The notes: generated by a model from the letters alone, not told the origin. 34,390 bases of DNA from CAZHPA01 sp964533945 (GCA_964533945.1 CAZHPA010000017.1:1-34390), one strand, 5' to 3'. Counted from the stretch's first letter, positions 21,622 through 31,340 are shown. Program-made: numbers and translations.

Positions 21622-21706
21622 TCAAAATTTGTCAAAAGATGTCGAACGTTTGTTTGACAGCTTTTTGTGCATATACAGGTTATTTATATTAGAAGAAGGT
21701 GATATA

Positions 21707-22150
21707 GTGCCTAAAAAATCAACTGTATATTGGTTTGAGCCTATTTTTTACTTGTTTTTTGGATTGTTTCATATGCACAGAATTTGGGGGCTAATTGACA
21801 GAAAACCATATGCAGATTATTGGCTTGGCGTTCTTGCAGAAAAAAACATTATATACTATGTTTTGATGATAACTCTTTTAGTACTTTGTATAAGCGGAAT
21901 AGCTGTTTTTGTTAAAAGTATAGGTAAAAATTATTGGTGGCGCTTTATTTATATTTTTGGCGGCGGCTACGTCTTATTTGATGTAATCGCTGTTCTGCTT
22001 GGAATAGCATGGTGGAATGACTTGCTACTATTTATGTTTGATATAAACAATCCACTTTGGAATATCATTTGGGGTGGGTTTGTTTTAATAGGGATATTAT
22101 CGTTTTCTCTTGGCGTTTATTTAATATATCTGCGTAAGCAAAGAGTATAA
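21707..22150 (+). CDS. Small four-helix membrane protein, unknown function
   Basis: I start it at GTG 21707, 5 bases after AAGGTG, giving VPKKSTVYWFEPIFYLFFG and 147 residues. A longer frame open to 21566 would begin inside the tRNA gene and is rejected. There are four hydrophobic segments (about 9-25, 45-67, 78-98, 112-137). I recognise no family; the aromatic-rich helices do not match a known transporter. It is followed by a strong terminator and so probably forms a single-gene unit, perhaps cotranscribed with the tRNA. Confidence 0.6.
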   Translation: MPKKSTVYWFEPIFYLFFGLFHMHRIWGLIDRKPYADYWLGVLAEKNIIYYVLMITLLVLCISGIAVFVKSIGKNYWWRFIYIFGGGYVLFDVIAVLLGIAWWNDLLLFMFDINNPLWNIIWGGFVLIGILSFSLGVYLIYLRKQRV

Positions 22151-22218
22151 GCATAATCCCTTGTTAGCTTTTTTGGCTCACAAGCATAAAATATTATCTA
22201 AAAGAGTAAAAAAATAAA

Positions 22219-22259
22219 CAAAAAGCTTTTAGTAATAAATAATAGAAGCTTTTTGTTTT
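22219..22259. terminator. Bidirectional terminator between convergent genes
   Basis: CAAAAAGCTT (22219-22228) and AAGCTTTTTG (22246-22255) pair perfectly over 10 bases; T-rich on both strands. Confidence 0.8.
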
Positions 22260-22264
22260 AAAAA

Positions 22265-22993
22265 TTATTCTTCGCATTTAACCGAACCAACTTTTAACAA
22301 CCCACGCAACACAGCATCTTTTGAAGTTCCCCAAGGTTTATCTTTGTTTTTATAATCAAATTTTTGTGTAAACCAATCAAGTTCTCCTTCTAGGCGTTTC
22401 ATGTTTTCAAGTTGAAGTGGAACAATAAGTTCAACAAATTTGCTGTACTCGTTTGCATTTAGTTTTTTTTCCCCAATTTCTAAAAGCTGTGCAAAATGAT
22501 TTAAACAGAAGCCGCTGCTATTTTTAACTTTTTGTGCTATTTCATCGCTTTGCTTAAATAGATGAAAAAACGTATCGAAATATCTTAAAAAAACATCGTT
22601 GGCTCTATCACACACAAAGCAGCTATTGCTTAATTTAAGAAGAAAATCGGAAATTTGAGTTGTATTTGAAATAGTTTGCTTTCCAAAAAACCCTTTCTTT
22701 TCAGAACGTATATTTTTAGTTAATTTAGCTAAATCAACATTTATTTTTTGAACATGAGTATGCAAAACAAGCGCAAGCCCCAATGCATTTTGAAGCTCGT
22801 GCAACGATTTATAATGCTTGCTGCAAAAGCCCAGTTCGTTAGTCTTCATGCGTATGTCGTCTTCCATATATGAAGCGCCAAGTGTATATTCTATAGCGTC
22901 CGTTTCCAACTTTCTATACATATTGCAAAACGGACATTCCCCTTTTTCGTTAAAACCGTCATTTACAGGTATTGTATATATAGTTTCTTTCAT
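22265..22993 (-). CDS. DUF6062-like protein with paired CxxC motifs
   Basis: The 242 residues contain two copies of a Cys/His arrangement: CPFCNMYRKLE (about 20-30) with GFCSKHYKSLHELQNALG (about 55-72), and CFVCDRANDVFLRYFDTFFH (about 124-143) with GFCLNHFAQLLEIG (about 163-176). The duplicated CxxC...GFCxxH pattern looks like two metal-binding halves and resembles DUF6062 proteins of Clostridia, whose function is not known to me. It starts 8 bases after the double subtilisin, and its ribosome site (GAGAGGGG) lies within the last codons of that gene, so the two are cotranscribed. Confidence 0.6.
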   Translation of the reverse strand: MKETIYTIPVNDGFNEKGECPFCNMYRKLETDAIEYTLGASYMEDDIRMKTNELGFCSKHYKSLHELQNALGLALVLHTHVQKINVDLAKLTKNIRSEKKGFFGKQTISNTTQISDFLLKLSNSCFVCDRANDVFLRYFDTFFHLFKQSDEIAQKVKNSSGFCLNHFAQLLEIGEKKLNANEYSKFVELIVPLQLENMKRLEGELDWFTQKFDYKNKDKPWGTSKDAVLRGLLKVGSVKCEE

Positions 22994-23001
22994 AAGTGCT
23001 G

Positions 23002-26000
23002 TTATACCCCTCTCATGGCTTGAAAACTTCTAAATAAATCAAGCTCTCCATACCCCCAAATATTATTATGGTATTCAAGATTTTCACGTCTTCTGCAGCC
23101 TCTAATTAAATAACCTTTTATTGTTGTTGTGTTCATAGTTTGCTTATTTCCATCAATAATTCCCCATTGCAGCATAAGGGCAGAAGCCCCTGTTGTAATT
23201 GCAGCAGCAACACTTGTTCCTGTCATATTTCCATATCCAGAAGGATATATTCCCGAAACTGAAACACCCGGGGCAACTAAATCGGGCAATCTTCTAAGGC
23301 TATTTTCCCCTCCTCTTGACGATGAAATATATATACTACCGTCAGCATCATTATATGCTCCACAAGTTATAGCAGTTTTGGTTGTTCCGGGAACTGTTAT
23401 TGTGTAGTCGGGAGTTGACACCAAAAAGTATGTGTCGGGTGTTATAAAGTCACGTATAGGCAGCCAGCCGTAAAAATCGCCTTCTAATATGCTATCTCCA
23501 AATAACCTAACTTTCCAAATTCCGGGCGTTGGGTCTGTTATTCTTATATTTGTTGTTTGAGTAACAGAACGTAGTGATAAAAAATAATAAGCAGTTGTTA
23601 CAACAGATTTTTCAAAAACTAGCTTATTTTCGTAATACCCACGGTCTTTTAGCGGCATTCTAGGTACAATTTCTCCTGTTGGAGAAGTTACAGAAGCTGA
23701 AATTCTATCTACTGAATAATTATAAAAAAATACAGTGAAGCCGCTTTCTCCTTCCCCAACTTTTATTTCAACATCAACGTATTCTCCTGTTTTTGCAATT
23801 TTACCTTGTGTGTGATGTCTTGTGTTACTTTCATTACCTGCAGCAACACACATAGCAACTGCAGATTTACTTGCAATAGCTGCAATATATTCTTCAAACA
23901 AAGAAAATCCATTATGAGGGCCACTGTTAGTTCCAAGCCCTATACATATTGCAATAGGCTTATTTAGTTGTTGGGCTTTAGCTTGCAAATATTCAATTGC
24001 AATCATAATATCTGATGAACTATAGGCATTTTCAATGCTTTGTGATATAGCGTAGGCTTTTCTAAAGAAGTCTTTAGTTTGTTTTAATTTAACCATTACA
24101 ATGTCTGAATCTGGTGCTGCTCCAATATATTCGCCTTGTTCTCTGCTTGCGGCAACAGAAGCTAAAAACGTTCCATGACCAACTTCGTCTTTGTGAGGAA
24201 CAACAGAAAGCGGTTGTTCAGAAGCAAGAGCTTCATTAATTTGAGAGTTTGTATATTCTGTTCCGTAATAAAACCCATCAGGCGCATTTCCTTGAATTGT
24301 TTGGTCCCAAATATATTGAATTTTGCTTGTGCCGTCTTCATAAATAAATGCTTTATTCGTATAATCTATACCTGTATCTATAAGCCCAATTAAAACGTTG
24401 GTACCTGTTAAGTTTAAATACGGTTGATTTTGAACCGTTAAAATACCGGATGCTTCAAGGCTTCTTCTTCCCATTAACCCCAAAACAGTAACATCTTCGC
24501 TAATAAGCGTACCTTGAACTTCATTAGAAAATTGACGTAATTGGTCTAATTTTACATATATTATAGCAAAGTTTTCACTAAGAACAATGGCTGCTGCAAT
24601 ATATTTTTTAGTTTTAACAAGTTGTTCAACATATGGTGTATATTTTACAATTATATCAATATATTCTTCAGAAACAATATCTTCCATAAATGTTTTTGTT
24701 TGGGTTGAATTAACAACATCATATGCCAAAACACCGTAATTCTGATTTTCTTTTTCAAGTGTAGCTAACTCAATGTTTTTTAATTTTTTCATAAAAAACT
24801 TGTCTATACTTGCCTTGGTTAATTTTAATGTTTCTGAGCTTATTTCGCTAAAATAATTATATTCTTTTAAAAAGTCTATGCTGTTTTTAATACAAAGCCT
24901 GCCGTATCCCCATTCATTATTAGGGTATTTAATATCGGGCTTACGCCTTGCCCCAAGCTGCAAATATGACTTTAAGCGTTGACCGTATAAATACGGATTA
25001 TTACCTTTAACAATTCCCCATTCCATTAACAATGCGGCTCCGCCTGTAACATGAGGGGCAGCAATGCTTGTTCCTGTAAATGAATCGTAGCTTCCTCCAA
25101 CAGAAGGGGTTAATATATTAACGGCAGGTGCAACTAAATCGGGTTTAACAACATTATATCGCCTTGTGTATCCTCTGCCTGAAAAATCTGCAATGCTGTC
25201 AATATCTGAATTATAACCGCCTACTGTGATAACTTCATCTGTTGTAGAAGGAAGTGTTAGTGTTATTGATTTGTCGGGCTTTAAAAATGCGGTTCTATTA
25301 GTTACAGCTTCTGTAATTGGAAGCCAAACATCAAATGTTCCAACAACAACATTAAGTCCTTTAACACGAAGCGTCCAAACTCCCTCCTCTATGTATCCAT
25401 CTTTATTTATTAACTGAAAATATATTTCTTGGTCACCATTATAAAAGCTTGGCTGACCATGAAAAGCGTAAACAACTGTTGAACCTAACGCAAACCTTCT
25501 TAATCTATCTGTAAAATTAACAACACCCGTACTTTTTCCGCTTGGAGCAATTAATTCAAAGCTTAAAATGTCAACAAAAGGCTTCCAGCAAACTAAAAAC
25601 ATTGCCTTAATACCTGTGTATACTGCAAACTCAATATCAACGGTTTGACCCGTTTGAATATTGCCTGAAAAGTGATGCCCTGCCCCTCCTTCATTGCCAG
25701 AAGCAACAACAATAACGTTTTTCCATTCCCACGAAACTTCGTCAATGTATGTTTCAAACAAAGAACGCCCGTCATGTGCTCCGTTATTTGAACCAAAGCT
25801 AATATTTATTGAAACGGGCATATTTAATTGCGTTGCTGTATCTATTATATATTTTAGCGCACGCATCATTTCAGTTGTTCGTGCAAACGATTCGTAGCCT
25901 TTTCTTCCTAGTTTAACGATTAAAAGAGATGCTTTAGGAGCTGCCCCAATATATTTTCCTTTGCTTGCCCTGCCATTTCCTGCTGCGGCTCCTGCAACGG

Positions 26001-26583
26001 CTGTTCCATGCCCTATTGTATCTTCATGCGGAACAATTGTTTTGTCGTTGTTTTTAAGCGCTTCATTTATTTGTTCGCTTGTATATTCCGTTCCTTGAGT
26101 AAATCCTTTTGGTGGATTGCCATTAGCTGATTGATCCCAAATTTTTAAAATTCGTGTTGTGCCATCATCGTTAATAAAATCGGGGTGTGTATAATCAATT
26201 CCCGAATCTATTATTGCAACAATAACACCTTCACCGGTTAGCGGCATTGCAGGGTCGGTTTGAACAGAAGTTATGCAAGCATTAGGCATACTTCTAGATA
26301 GCATTAAGCCCAAATTTTTTGGCTGCTCTAAATATTCAATTTCACTATATCGTGAAAGAGGGGTAATTTTTTCCGGCGACAGTGTTACTATTGCGTAGTT
26401 TGGGCTTAAAACTTCTACTTCTACACCCAATTCTTTTTCGATTTTTTTAATGTTTCCATTATATTTTACAATTACTTCCCAAAGATTTTGCGAAGCATTA
26501 TACCCCGAACCCATCTCGTTATTTGCCAAATCGTTTTGTGGTATTTCGCTTATTTCGGATAGTGGCGGTTCTGATTTTTGCAT
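23002..26583 (-). CDS. Tandem-domain subtilisin-like serine protease, CspBA-like, both active sites intact
   Basis: The 1193-residue product has two complete S8 peptidase modules, each with an N-terminal prodomain-like region. Module 1: Asp126 (AIIDSGIDYTHPDF), His192 (IGHGTAVAG), oxyanion Asn297 (ASGNEGG), Ser506 (FTGTSIAAPHVTGG). Module 2: Asp736 (LIDTGIDYTNKAF), His803 (VGHGTFLAS), Asn917 (AAGNES), Ser1124 (MTGTSVAAAITTG). It has no signal peptide. The layout equals clostridial CspBA, a fusion that controls spore germination by processing cortex-lytic pro-SleC; in C. difficile the second (CspA) half is catalytically dead, whereas here its triad is kept. AGGGAGG precedes the ATG. A general S8 protease role cannot be excluded. 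Confidence 0.82.
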   Translation of the reverse strand: MQKSEPPLSEISEIPQNDLANNEMGSGYNASQNLWEVIVKYNGNIKKIEKELGVEVEVLSPNYAIVTLSPEKITPLSRYSEIEYLEQPKNLGLMLSRSMPNACITSVQTDPAMPLTGEGVIVAIIDSGIDYTHPDFINDDGTTRILKIWDQSANGNPPKGFTQGTEYTSEQINEALKNNDKTIVPHEDTIGHGTAVAGAAAGNGRASKGKYIGAAPKASLLIVKLGRKGYESFARTTEMMRALKYIIDTATQLNMPVSINISFGSNNGAHDGRSLFETYIDEVSWEWKNVIVVASGNEGGAGHHFSGNIQTGQTVDIEFAVYTGIKAMFLVCWKPFVDILSFELIAPSGKSTGVVNFTDRLRRFALGSTVVYAFHGQPSFYNGDQEIYFQLINKDGYIEEGVWTLRVKGLNVVVGTFDVWLPITEAVTNRTAFLKPDKSITLTLPSTTDEVITVGGYNSDIDSIADFSGRGYTRRYNVVKPDLVAPAVNILTPSVGGSYDSFTGTSIAAPHVTGGAALLMEWGIVKGNNPYLYGQRLKSYLQLGARRKPDIKYPNNEWGYGRLCIKNSIDFLKEYNYFSEISSETLKLTKASIDKFFMKKLKNIELATLEKENQNYGVLAYDVVNSTQTKTFMEDIVSEEYIDIIVKYTPYVEQLVKTKKYIAAAIVLSENFAIIYVKLDQLRQFSNEVQGTLISEDVTVLGLMGRRSLEASGILTVQNQPYLNLTGTNVLIGLIDTGIDYTNKAFIYEDGTSKIQYIWDQTIQGNAPDGFYYGTEYTNSQINEALASEQPLSVVPHKDEVGHGTFLASVAASREQGEYIGAAPDSDIVMVKLKQTKDFFRKAYAISQSIENAYSSSDIMIAIEYLQAKAQQLNKPIAICIGLGTNSGPHNGFSLFEEYIAAIASKSAVAMCVAAGNESNTRHHTQGKIAKTGEYVDVEIKVGEGESGFTVFFYNYSVDRISASVTSPTGEIVPRMPLKDRGYYENKLVFEKSVVTTAYYFLSLRSVTQTTNIRITDPTPGIWKVRLFGDSILEGDFYGWLPIRDFITPDTYFLVSTPDYTITVPGTTKTAITCGAYNDADGSIYISSSRGGENSLRRLPDLVAPGVSVSGIYPSGYGNMTGTSVAAAITTGASALMLQWGIIDGNKQTMNTTTIKGYLIRGCRRRENLEYHNNIWGYGELDLFRSFQAMRGV

Positions 26584-26637
26584 ATCAAAAGCCTCCCTTA
26601 AAAATACGGTACTAACACTATATTCGAAATGCCCGTA

Positions 26638-27414
26638 TTAAGAGCCTATCCTCTGTCTAACAACTTCATAAAGTAAAACGCCGCAAGCAACAGAAGCGTT
26701 TAAAGATTCCGCTTTTCCGGGCATTGGAATTTTAACAAGTACGTCTGCTTGGTTTGCAATGTTGTCACTAAGCCCAGTAGCTTCATTACCAACTAAAATT
26801 GCACAGCTTTTTTTAAAATCAACTTCGTATGGCAAGCATTGCCCTTTTAAATGCGCTGCAACAATTGTTATGCCTTGTGATTTTAAAGATGAAATATAGC
26901 TTAAAAGCTGAACATCTGTTGCAATTGGCAAATGGAAAATAGAGCCGGCTGTAGAGCGCAAAACTTTGGGATTATATAAATCTGTGCTGCCTTCAGACAA
27001 AACAACTCCATCACAGCCGCAAGCATCGGCTGTTCGTATTATTGTTCCTAAATTGCCGGGGTCGCAAATGCGCTGGCCTATTAAAATAAAAGCATTTTTG
27101 TTTTTAAGGGCGAAATTATTATTTTTTTTCTGCTTGCAAACTGCTAAAATTCCTTGTGGTGAAATCGTATCGGAAACTTTAGCAAATATATAGTCTTTAA
27201 AAATATGACAATTGCCATATTTTAAGTATTTAGAAGCATTTTTAAAACTTGCAAAGCTTTCGGAAGCAACAAGATAAACAATTTCAAAATCGTTTGATAT
27301 TTCATCAACAAATTTTTCGCCTTCAATAACAAAAAGCCCCGTTTCATTACGTGACTTTTTGCTTTTTAGGCTTACAACTTGTTTAAACAGGCTATTGGAA
27401 ACAGAACTAATCAA
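26638..27414 (-). CDS. SpoU/TrmH-family RNA 2'-O-ribose methyltransferase
   Basis: The 258-residue protein has an N-terminal substrate-binding segment (about 1-100, starting MISSVSNSLFKQVVSLKSKK) and a C-terminal SPOUT knot. Motif 1 is GNLGTIIRTADACGCDGVVL, motif 2 LVGNEATGLSDNI and motif 3 IPMPGKAESLNASVACGVLL, all intact. It modifies rRNA or tRNA in the cytoplasm; the exact site is not predictable. It starts with TTG 27414, overlapping the ktrA stop by 4 bases, so the two are coupled. Confidence 0.9.
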   Translation of the reverse strand: MISSVSNSLFKQVVSLKSKKSRNETGLFVIEGEKFVDEISNDFEIVYLVASESFASFKNASKYLKYGNCHIFKDYIFAKVSDTISPQGILAVCKQKKNNNFALKNKNAFILIGQRICDPGNLGTIIRTADACGCDGVVLSEGSTDLYNPKVLRSTAGSIFHLPIATDVQLLSYISSLKSQGITIVAAHLKGQCLPYEVDFKKSCAILVGNEATGLSDNIANQADVLVKIPMPGKAESLNASVACGVLLYEVVRQRIGS

Positions 27415-28106
27415 TAAAGCCCACCAAGCCTTGCTTTGCCTTTGCTTCTTAATCTTTGAACATCTGATGTTTCGCCTACGGCAACTAAAATGTCGTCTTC
27501 GTCTATAACCTCATTCGGATTCAAAGAAACAAAAACTTTTTTTCCACGCTTTATAGCAACAATATTTAATCCGGCAGTTGCTCTTATATTTGCTTTTTGC
27601 AAAGAAAGCCCAACCCATTCTTCAAGCGGTTCAATTTCTGCAATGCTGTATTGGTCTGAAAGATTAATAAAATCAATTACGTTTGTTGTAATTAAGTTAG
27701 TTGCAACTCTTGCACCCATTTCCCATTCGGGCAAAACAACTCTATCTGCTCCAACTTTTTCAAGTATGCTTTTTTGCTTTTTGTTGCGTGCTTTTGCAAG
27801 AACGTATTTTGCACCTTGCTCTTTTGCAATAAGCGTTGCCATTGTGCTAGATTCCATATTAGAACCCATTGCAATTATAACAACATCAAAATTTCCAAGC
27901 CCAAGCTTTCTCATCATATTTTCATCTGTAACATCAACTTGAACAACATGAGTTGCATAAGATGCCATTTCCTGAACGATGTTTTCGTCCATATCGCAAG
28001 CCAAAACGTCAAAGCCGTTTTCAGACAAAGTTTTAACAACACTTTGCCCAAACCTGCCTAAGCCTAATACGGCAAATTGCTTGTCTTTTTGTGAACTTTT
28101 AGCCAT
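27411..28106 (-). CDS. ktrA: KtrA-type potassium uptake regulatory subunit
   Basis: At 231 residues, this cytoplasmic RCK protein has an N-terminal Rossmann domain (FAVLGLGRFGQSVVKTLSEN, the GLGRFG nucleotide-binding loop; DMDENIV acidic end) and a C-terminal RCK_C domain (about 140-220). It gates the KtrB channel through ATP/ADP or c-di-AMP binding. GGAGG lies upstream of ATG 28106. It follows ktrB by 40 bases on the same strand, so the operon is ktrB-ktrA-spoU. Confidence 0.92.
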   Translation of the reverse strand: MAKSSQKDKQFAVLGLGRFGQSVVKTLSENGFDVLACDMDENIVQEMASYATHVVQVDVTDENMMRKLGLGNFDVVIIAMGSNMESSTMATLIAKEQGAKYVLAKARNKKQKSILEKVGADRVVLPEWEMGARVATNLITTNVIDFINLSDQYSIAEIEPLEEWVGLSLQKANIRATAGLNIVAIKRGKKVFVSLNPNEVIDEDDILVAVGETSDVQRLRSKGKARLGGLY

Positions 28107-28146
28107 TTTAAAATTTTTCCTCCCAAACTTTATTTTATATTATATA

Positions 28147-29565
28147 TTAACCTACGATTACTTTCTCTTCGGGATATTGTATGCCTTTGTCGGCTGTAAG
28201 CTGCTTAATTGTTAGCGCAACAGCAACTGTTATTGGTCCAAGTCTTCCTAAAAACATACAAATACATATTACAATTTTACCAATAAAAGATAAATACGGT
28301 GTTATTCCAAGCGTTAACCCAACAGTTCCAACGGCAGAAGTTGCTTCAAATAAAAAGTCCATAAATTCTGTTTTAATAGGCATGTTAGCTTCTGTTATTG
28401 AAAGAATCATTGTTGCAAAAATAACTGCCGTCAAGTTCATAATAACAACTGCCAATGATTTTTGCAAAAGATATGTTGGCAAGCTTCTATTATGAGTTTC
28501 CAAAGTACTTTTCCCTTTAACTACAGAAATTACAGAAATTAATATAATGCCTATTGTAACTGTTTTAACGCCGCCTGCCGTTCCTCCTGGCGAACCTCCT
28601 ATAAACATTAATATAACCGTCATAAATTTTGCATCTGGTTTTAATGCTGCTTGAGTAACAGTGTTAAAGCCAGCGGTACGGGGTGTTATAGATTGAAAAA
28701 TTGCAGCGGTAATTTTGTCGAAAAAACCAAGCTGCCCAAATGTTAAAGGATTATTATACTCCGAAAAAAAGAAAAAAACAGCCCCAAAAGCAATAAGAAA
28801 TAGCGTAATTTTTAAGACAATTTTGCTATGTAGCGTTAGCTTATTAAATAGAGCAGGGATATTAAAGTTTTTGTCTTTTCTTGCTATTTCAAAAACTCTT
28901 AAAACATCAAGCCAAACTGTAAAGCCAAGTCCTCCTAAAACAATTAACCCCATAATAACAAAGCTTATAAAAGAATCTTTAACAAAAGGATTTAAACCTT
29001 CATCACTTAAAATATCAAACCCAGCATTGCAAAAAGCAGATATTGAATGGAAAATCCCTTTCCAAACAGCACTTACAAATGTATAGTCGTATGATACCAT
29101 AAATTTAACTGCAAGAAGCAAAGCGGCAACAGCTTCACAAACAAGCGTACAAATTACAACGTTTCTTGCCAGCCTAACCATTCCCGTTAAATCATCTTGA
29201 TTTAACGATTGCTGAATAACAAGCCTTTCTTTAAGCGTTATTTTTCTTCCTGTAAAAATTACGGCTGTTGTAAAAATTGTCATAAACCCAAGCCCGCCTA
29301 TTTGTATTAGCAAAAGTATAACAACTTTGCCAAAAGTTGTCCAATGGGCAAGAGTATTAACAACAACAAGCCCCGTTACACAAACAGCAGACGTTGAAGT
29401 GAAAAATGCATTTAAAAAGCCAATACTTGTTCCGTTTTTACTTGCTATAGGCAAAGAAAGAAGCAACGCCCCAATTAATATTACAACCAAAAACCCATAA
29501 ACTATAATTTGCGTTGTTTCTAACTTTTTTCTTTTTAAAATATTAAAAATAATAACCATCTCCAA
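28147..29565 (-). CDS. ktrB: KtrB-type potassium channel/transporter subunit
   Basis: This integral membrane protein of the Trk/Ktr/HKT superfamily has four M1-P-M2 repeats. The filter Gly residues are visible in SAVCVTGL, FCNAGFDIL, TPRTAGFNT and SAVGTVGLT. It forms a dimer regulated by the KtrA octamer encoded next to it. The start is uncertain: reading from TTG 29565 gives 472 residues; the ATG at 29559 is immediately adjacent to its GGAG; neither has an ideal spacing. The N-terminus varies between homologues, so this does not affect the assignment. Confidence 0.9.
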   Translation of the reverse strand: MEMVIIFNILKRKKLETTQIIVYGFLVVILIGALLLSLPIASKNGTSIGFLNAFFTSTSAVCVTGLVVVNTLAHWTTFGKVVILLLIQIGGLGFMTIFTTAVIFTGRKITLKERLVIQQSLNQDDLTGMVRLARNVVICTLVCEAVAALLLAVKFMVSYDYTFVSAVWKGIFHSISAFCNAGFDILSDEGLNPFVKDSFISFVIMGLIVLGGLGFTVWLDVLRVFEIARKDKNFNIPALFNKLTLHSKIVLKITLFLIAFGAVFFFFSEYNNPLTFGQLGFFDKITAAIFQSITPRTAGFNTVTQAALKPDAKFMTVILMFIGGSPGGTAGGVKTVTIGIILISVISVVKGKSTLETHNRSLPTYLLQKSLAVVIMNLTAVIFATMILSITEANMPIKTEFMDFLFEATSAVGTVGLTLGITPYLSFIGKIVICICMFLGRLGPITVAVALTIKQLTADKGIQYPEEKVIVG

Positions 29566-29722
29566 AATAATAAAATAAATTTAAAGCTTTCAAATAAATA
29601 TTATAACATATAATTATTAACATTTTGCTAGAAATTTGAATTGATTATTAAAAAATATAAAAATTCTTTTATTTATTTTTAACACCTAGTTACCAAGAAT
29701 TTTCTACTTCTTAACTTAGATA

Positions 29723-29749
29723 TTTTAGATGTTTTAGATGTTTTAGATG
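29723..29749 (+). repeat. Three tandem 9-bp repeats
   Basis: TTTTAGATG occurs three times without gaps (29723-29731, 29732-29740, 29741-29749), followed by GGTGAGTAATG. It lies just before the tnpB remnant. The rest of 29566-29830 shows nothing recognisable. Confidence 0.8.
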
Positions 29750-29830
29750 GGTGAGTAATGAATTGGAAAGGTCTTTATTCTGTTGACAACTACAATCAAT
29801 TCATATATTATTAAGTTAAAAATATATGAA

Positions 29831-30355
29831 AAGCCAAGACGAAAAGCAATAAATAAAGCTTATAAATTTAGAATATATCCAACTAAAGAACAAGCTGCAT
29901 TACTTGCCAAAACCTTTGGCTGAGTTGATTTATATATTAAAATATAACTACTTTAAACAAAAATTAAAACTAGCTAAAGCACACAAAAAAGTTGCTAATC
30001 AAAGAAAAGATTTCTTGTAAAACATCAACAGCCAAACCTTACTGTATGATGTTATTTGTGTTGGAACTTCTCGTATTCAAGATATGAAAGTTCTAATCAA
30101 AGCTTTAAGTTTTGACAAGAGTTTTATGGATAATGCATTTAGTATGTTTATTAATTTCTTAACATACAAAGTCAAGAAGGTAATCAAAGTTGATATTTAA
30201 GTAAAACGTGCAGTGCTTGTGGTGTTAAAAATCCTAACTTAACACTTAAAGACAAAACATTCATTTGTACTTGTAGAAATATTATTGATAGAGATTGCAA
30301 TACAGCTATAAATATAAAGCAGGCTGGAATTACAATGCTGCAAATTCTATATTAA
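29831..30355 (+). pseudogene. TnpB remnant, degraded over its length
   Basis: Reading across frames and stops recovers the TnpB order: KPRRKAINKAYKFRIYPTKE and QAALLAKTFG (N-terminus) then TGA; YFKQKLKLAKAHKKVANQRK DF (helical segment before RuvC-II) then TAA; MFINFLTYKVKKVIKVD then TAA; and KTCSACGVKNPNLTLKDKTF with IIDRDCNTAINIKQAG (zinc finger and RuvC-III) to the end. RuvC-I is missing through an internal deletion. In the zinc finger, CSAC is intact while the second pair has become CTCR. It is the same subfamily as the remnant at 3310. The product is non-functional. Confidence 0.8.
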
Positions 30356-30424
30356 TACAAGATTCAAAAACTGTGAGACACATGCGGTTAGGAAATTTTA
30401 CTTTAGTTGATAACAACTATCAAG

Positions 30425-30474
30425 CAAGAAACTCTCGCCTATACCTTAGATGAGCGGGTAAGTATGCCACACTA
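30425..30474 (+). mobile_element. Decayed IS200/IS605-type right end
   Basis: CTCTCGCCTATACCTTAGAT and then GAGCGGGTAAGTATGCCAC correspond to the right end at 3195-3230 (CTCCCGCC, loop, GGCGGGTGAGTATGTCAC), with the stem partly destroyed. The iron-sulfur gene at 30507 starts about 30 bases later. Confidence 0.6.
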
Positions 30475-30506
30475 AAGTTATGCCAATCGGCTGTTGGGGG
30501 GAGAAA

Positions 30507-31340
30507 GTGAAAACACTGAAAAAATTTTTAATACCAATTATTATGTTTGCAATTTTTGAAGCATTGGCAATTACATTGTGGCTTACTTTGGGCAATATTT
30601 TTTACCTATTTAATTTTACATACATAGGTGGATGTATTGCGCTTGGTCTTTTTCTGCACATTAAAAAATTCAAACATGCAAGATTAATTATAGAGCTTAC
30701 TGTTGGGCTTTATATGCTTGTTTATTTAGGAGTTATTTCAAAAGAAAACATGCAAATTGAGGGGTTTTGGTACTATTTGTTTCTTGGGGTTTTTGAAGCC
30801 GGAACAATTCACTATGCCGTTGCCAAAATATTCGGACCCATTATTTTTGGGCGCGGCTGGTGCGGATATGCTTGTTGGACGGCAATGATACTTGACATGC
30901 TGCCATATGCAACACCTAAAGCTCCCCGTAAAAAAATTAGCTTTATCCGATATATAACATTTAGTTCTTCCCTTCTATTTGTAGTAGCTTTATTCGTTTT
31001 GCGTGTTGGTAACTTAAATACTATTATGTTTTGGAGTTTTATAATTGGAAACGTTTTGTATTATGTTGTTGGTATTAGCCTTGCTTTAATATTTAAAGAT
31101 AATAGAGCTTTTTGTAAATATATTTGCCCAATAACTGTTTTCTTAAAGCCTGCAAGCTATTTCTCGATATTGCGAATTAAAAATGACAATGATAAATGTA
31201 TTTCATGCGGCAAATGCAAAAAAACTTGCCCAATGAATGTTGACATGACAAACAATTCACGTAAGCGTGATAATGGAACTGAATGTATACTTTGCTTTAA
31301 ATGCGTTGAACAATGCCCAAAAAAATGTTTACACACATAA
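30507..31340 (+). CDS. NapH-like membrane iron-sulfur protein with C-terminal 2[4Fe-4S] ferredoxin
   Basis: The 277 residues hold about six membrane segments, two loop motifs, GWCGYACWT (Cys119, Cys123) and FCKYICPIT (Cys203, Cys207), and a classical bacterial ferredoxin at the end: CISCGKCKKTCP (Cys231, 234, 237, 241) and CILCFKCVEQCP (Cys260, 263, 266, 270). This architecture is that of NapH-type quinol dehydrogenases and related electron-transfer proteins. The partner reductase is not in the window. I start it at GTG 30507, just after GGGGGGAG; an earlier ATG (30480) precedes that ribosome site. It is a fuller relative of the protein at 4580 and lies 63 bases before uvrA. Confidence 0.8.
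   Translation: MKTLKKFLIPIIMFAIFEALAITLWLTLGNIFYLFNFTYIGGCIALGLFLHIKKFKHARLIIELTVGLYMLVYLGVISKENMQIEGFWYYLFLGVFEAGTIHYAVAKIFGPIIFGRGWCGYACWTAMILDMLPYATPKAPRKKISFIRYITFSSSLLFVVALFVLRVGNLNTIMFWSFIIGNVLYYVVGISLALIFKDNRAFCKYICPITVFLKPASYFSILRIKNDNDKCISCGKCKKTCPMNVDMTNNSRKRDNGTECILCFKCVEQCPKKCLHT

Noticed and set aside
21566..21706. N-terminal extension of the small membrane protein
   Set aside because: It would begin within the tRNA-Leu gene; the GTG at 21707 has a proper ribosome site.
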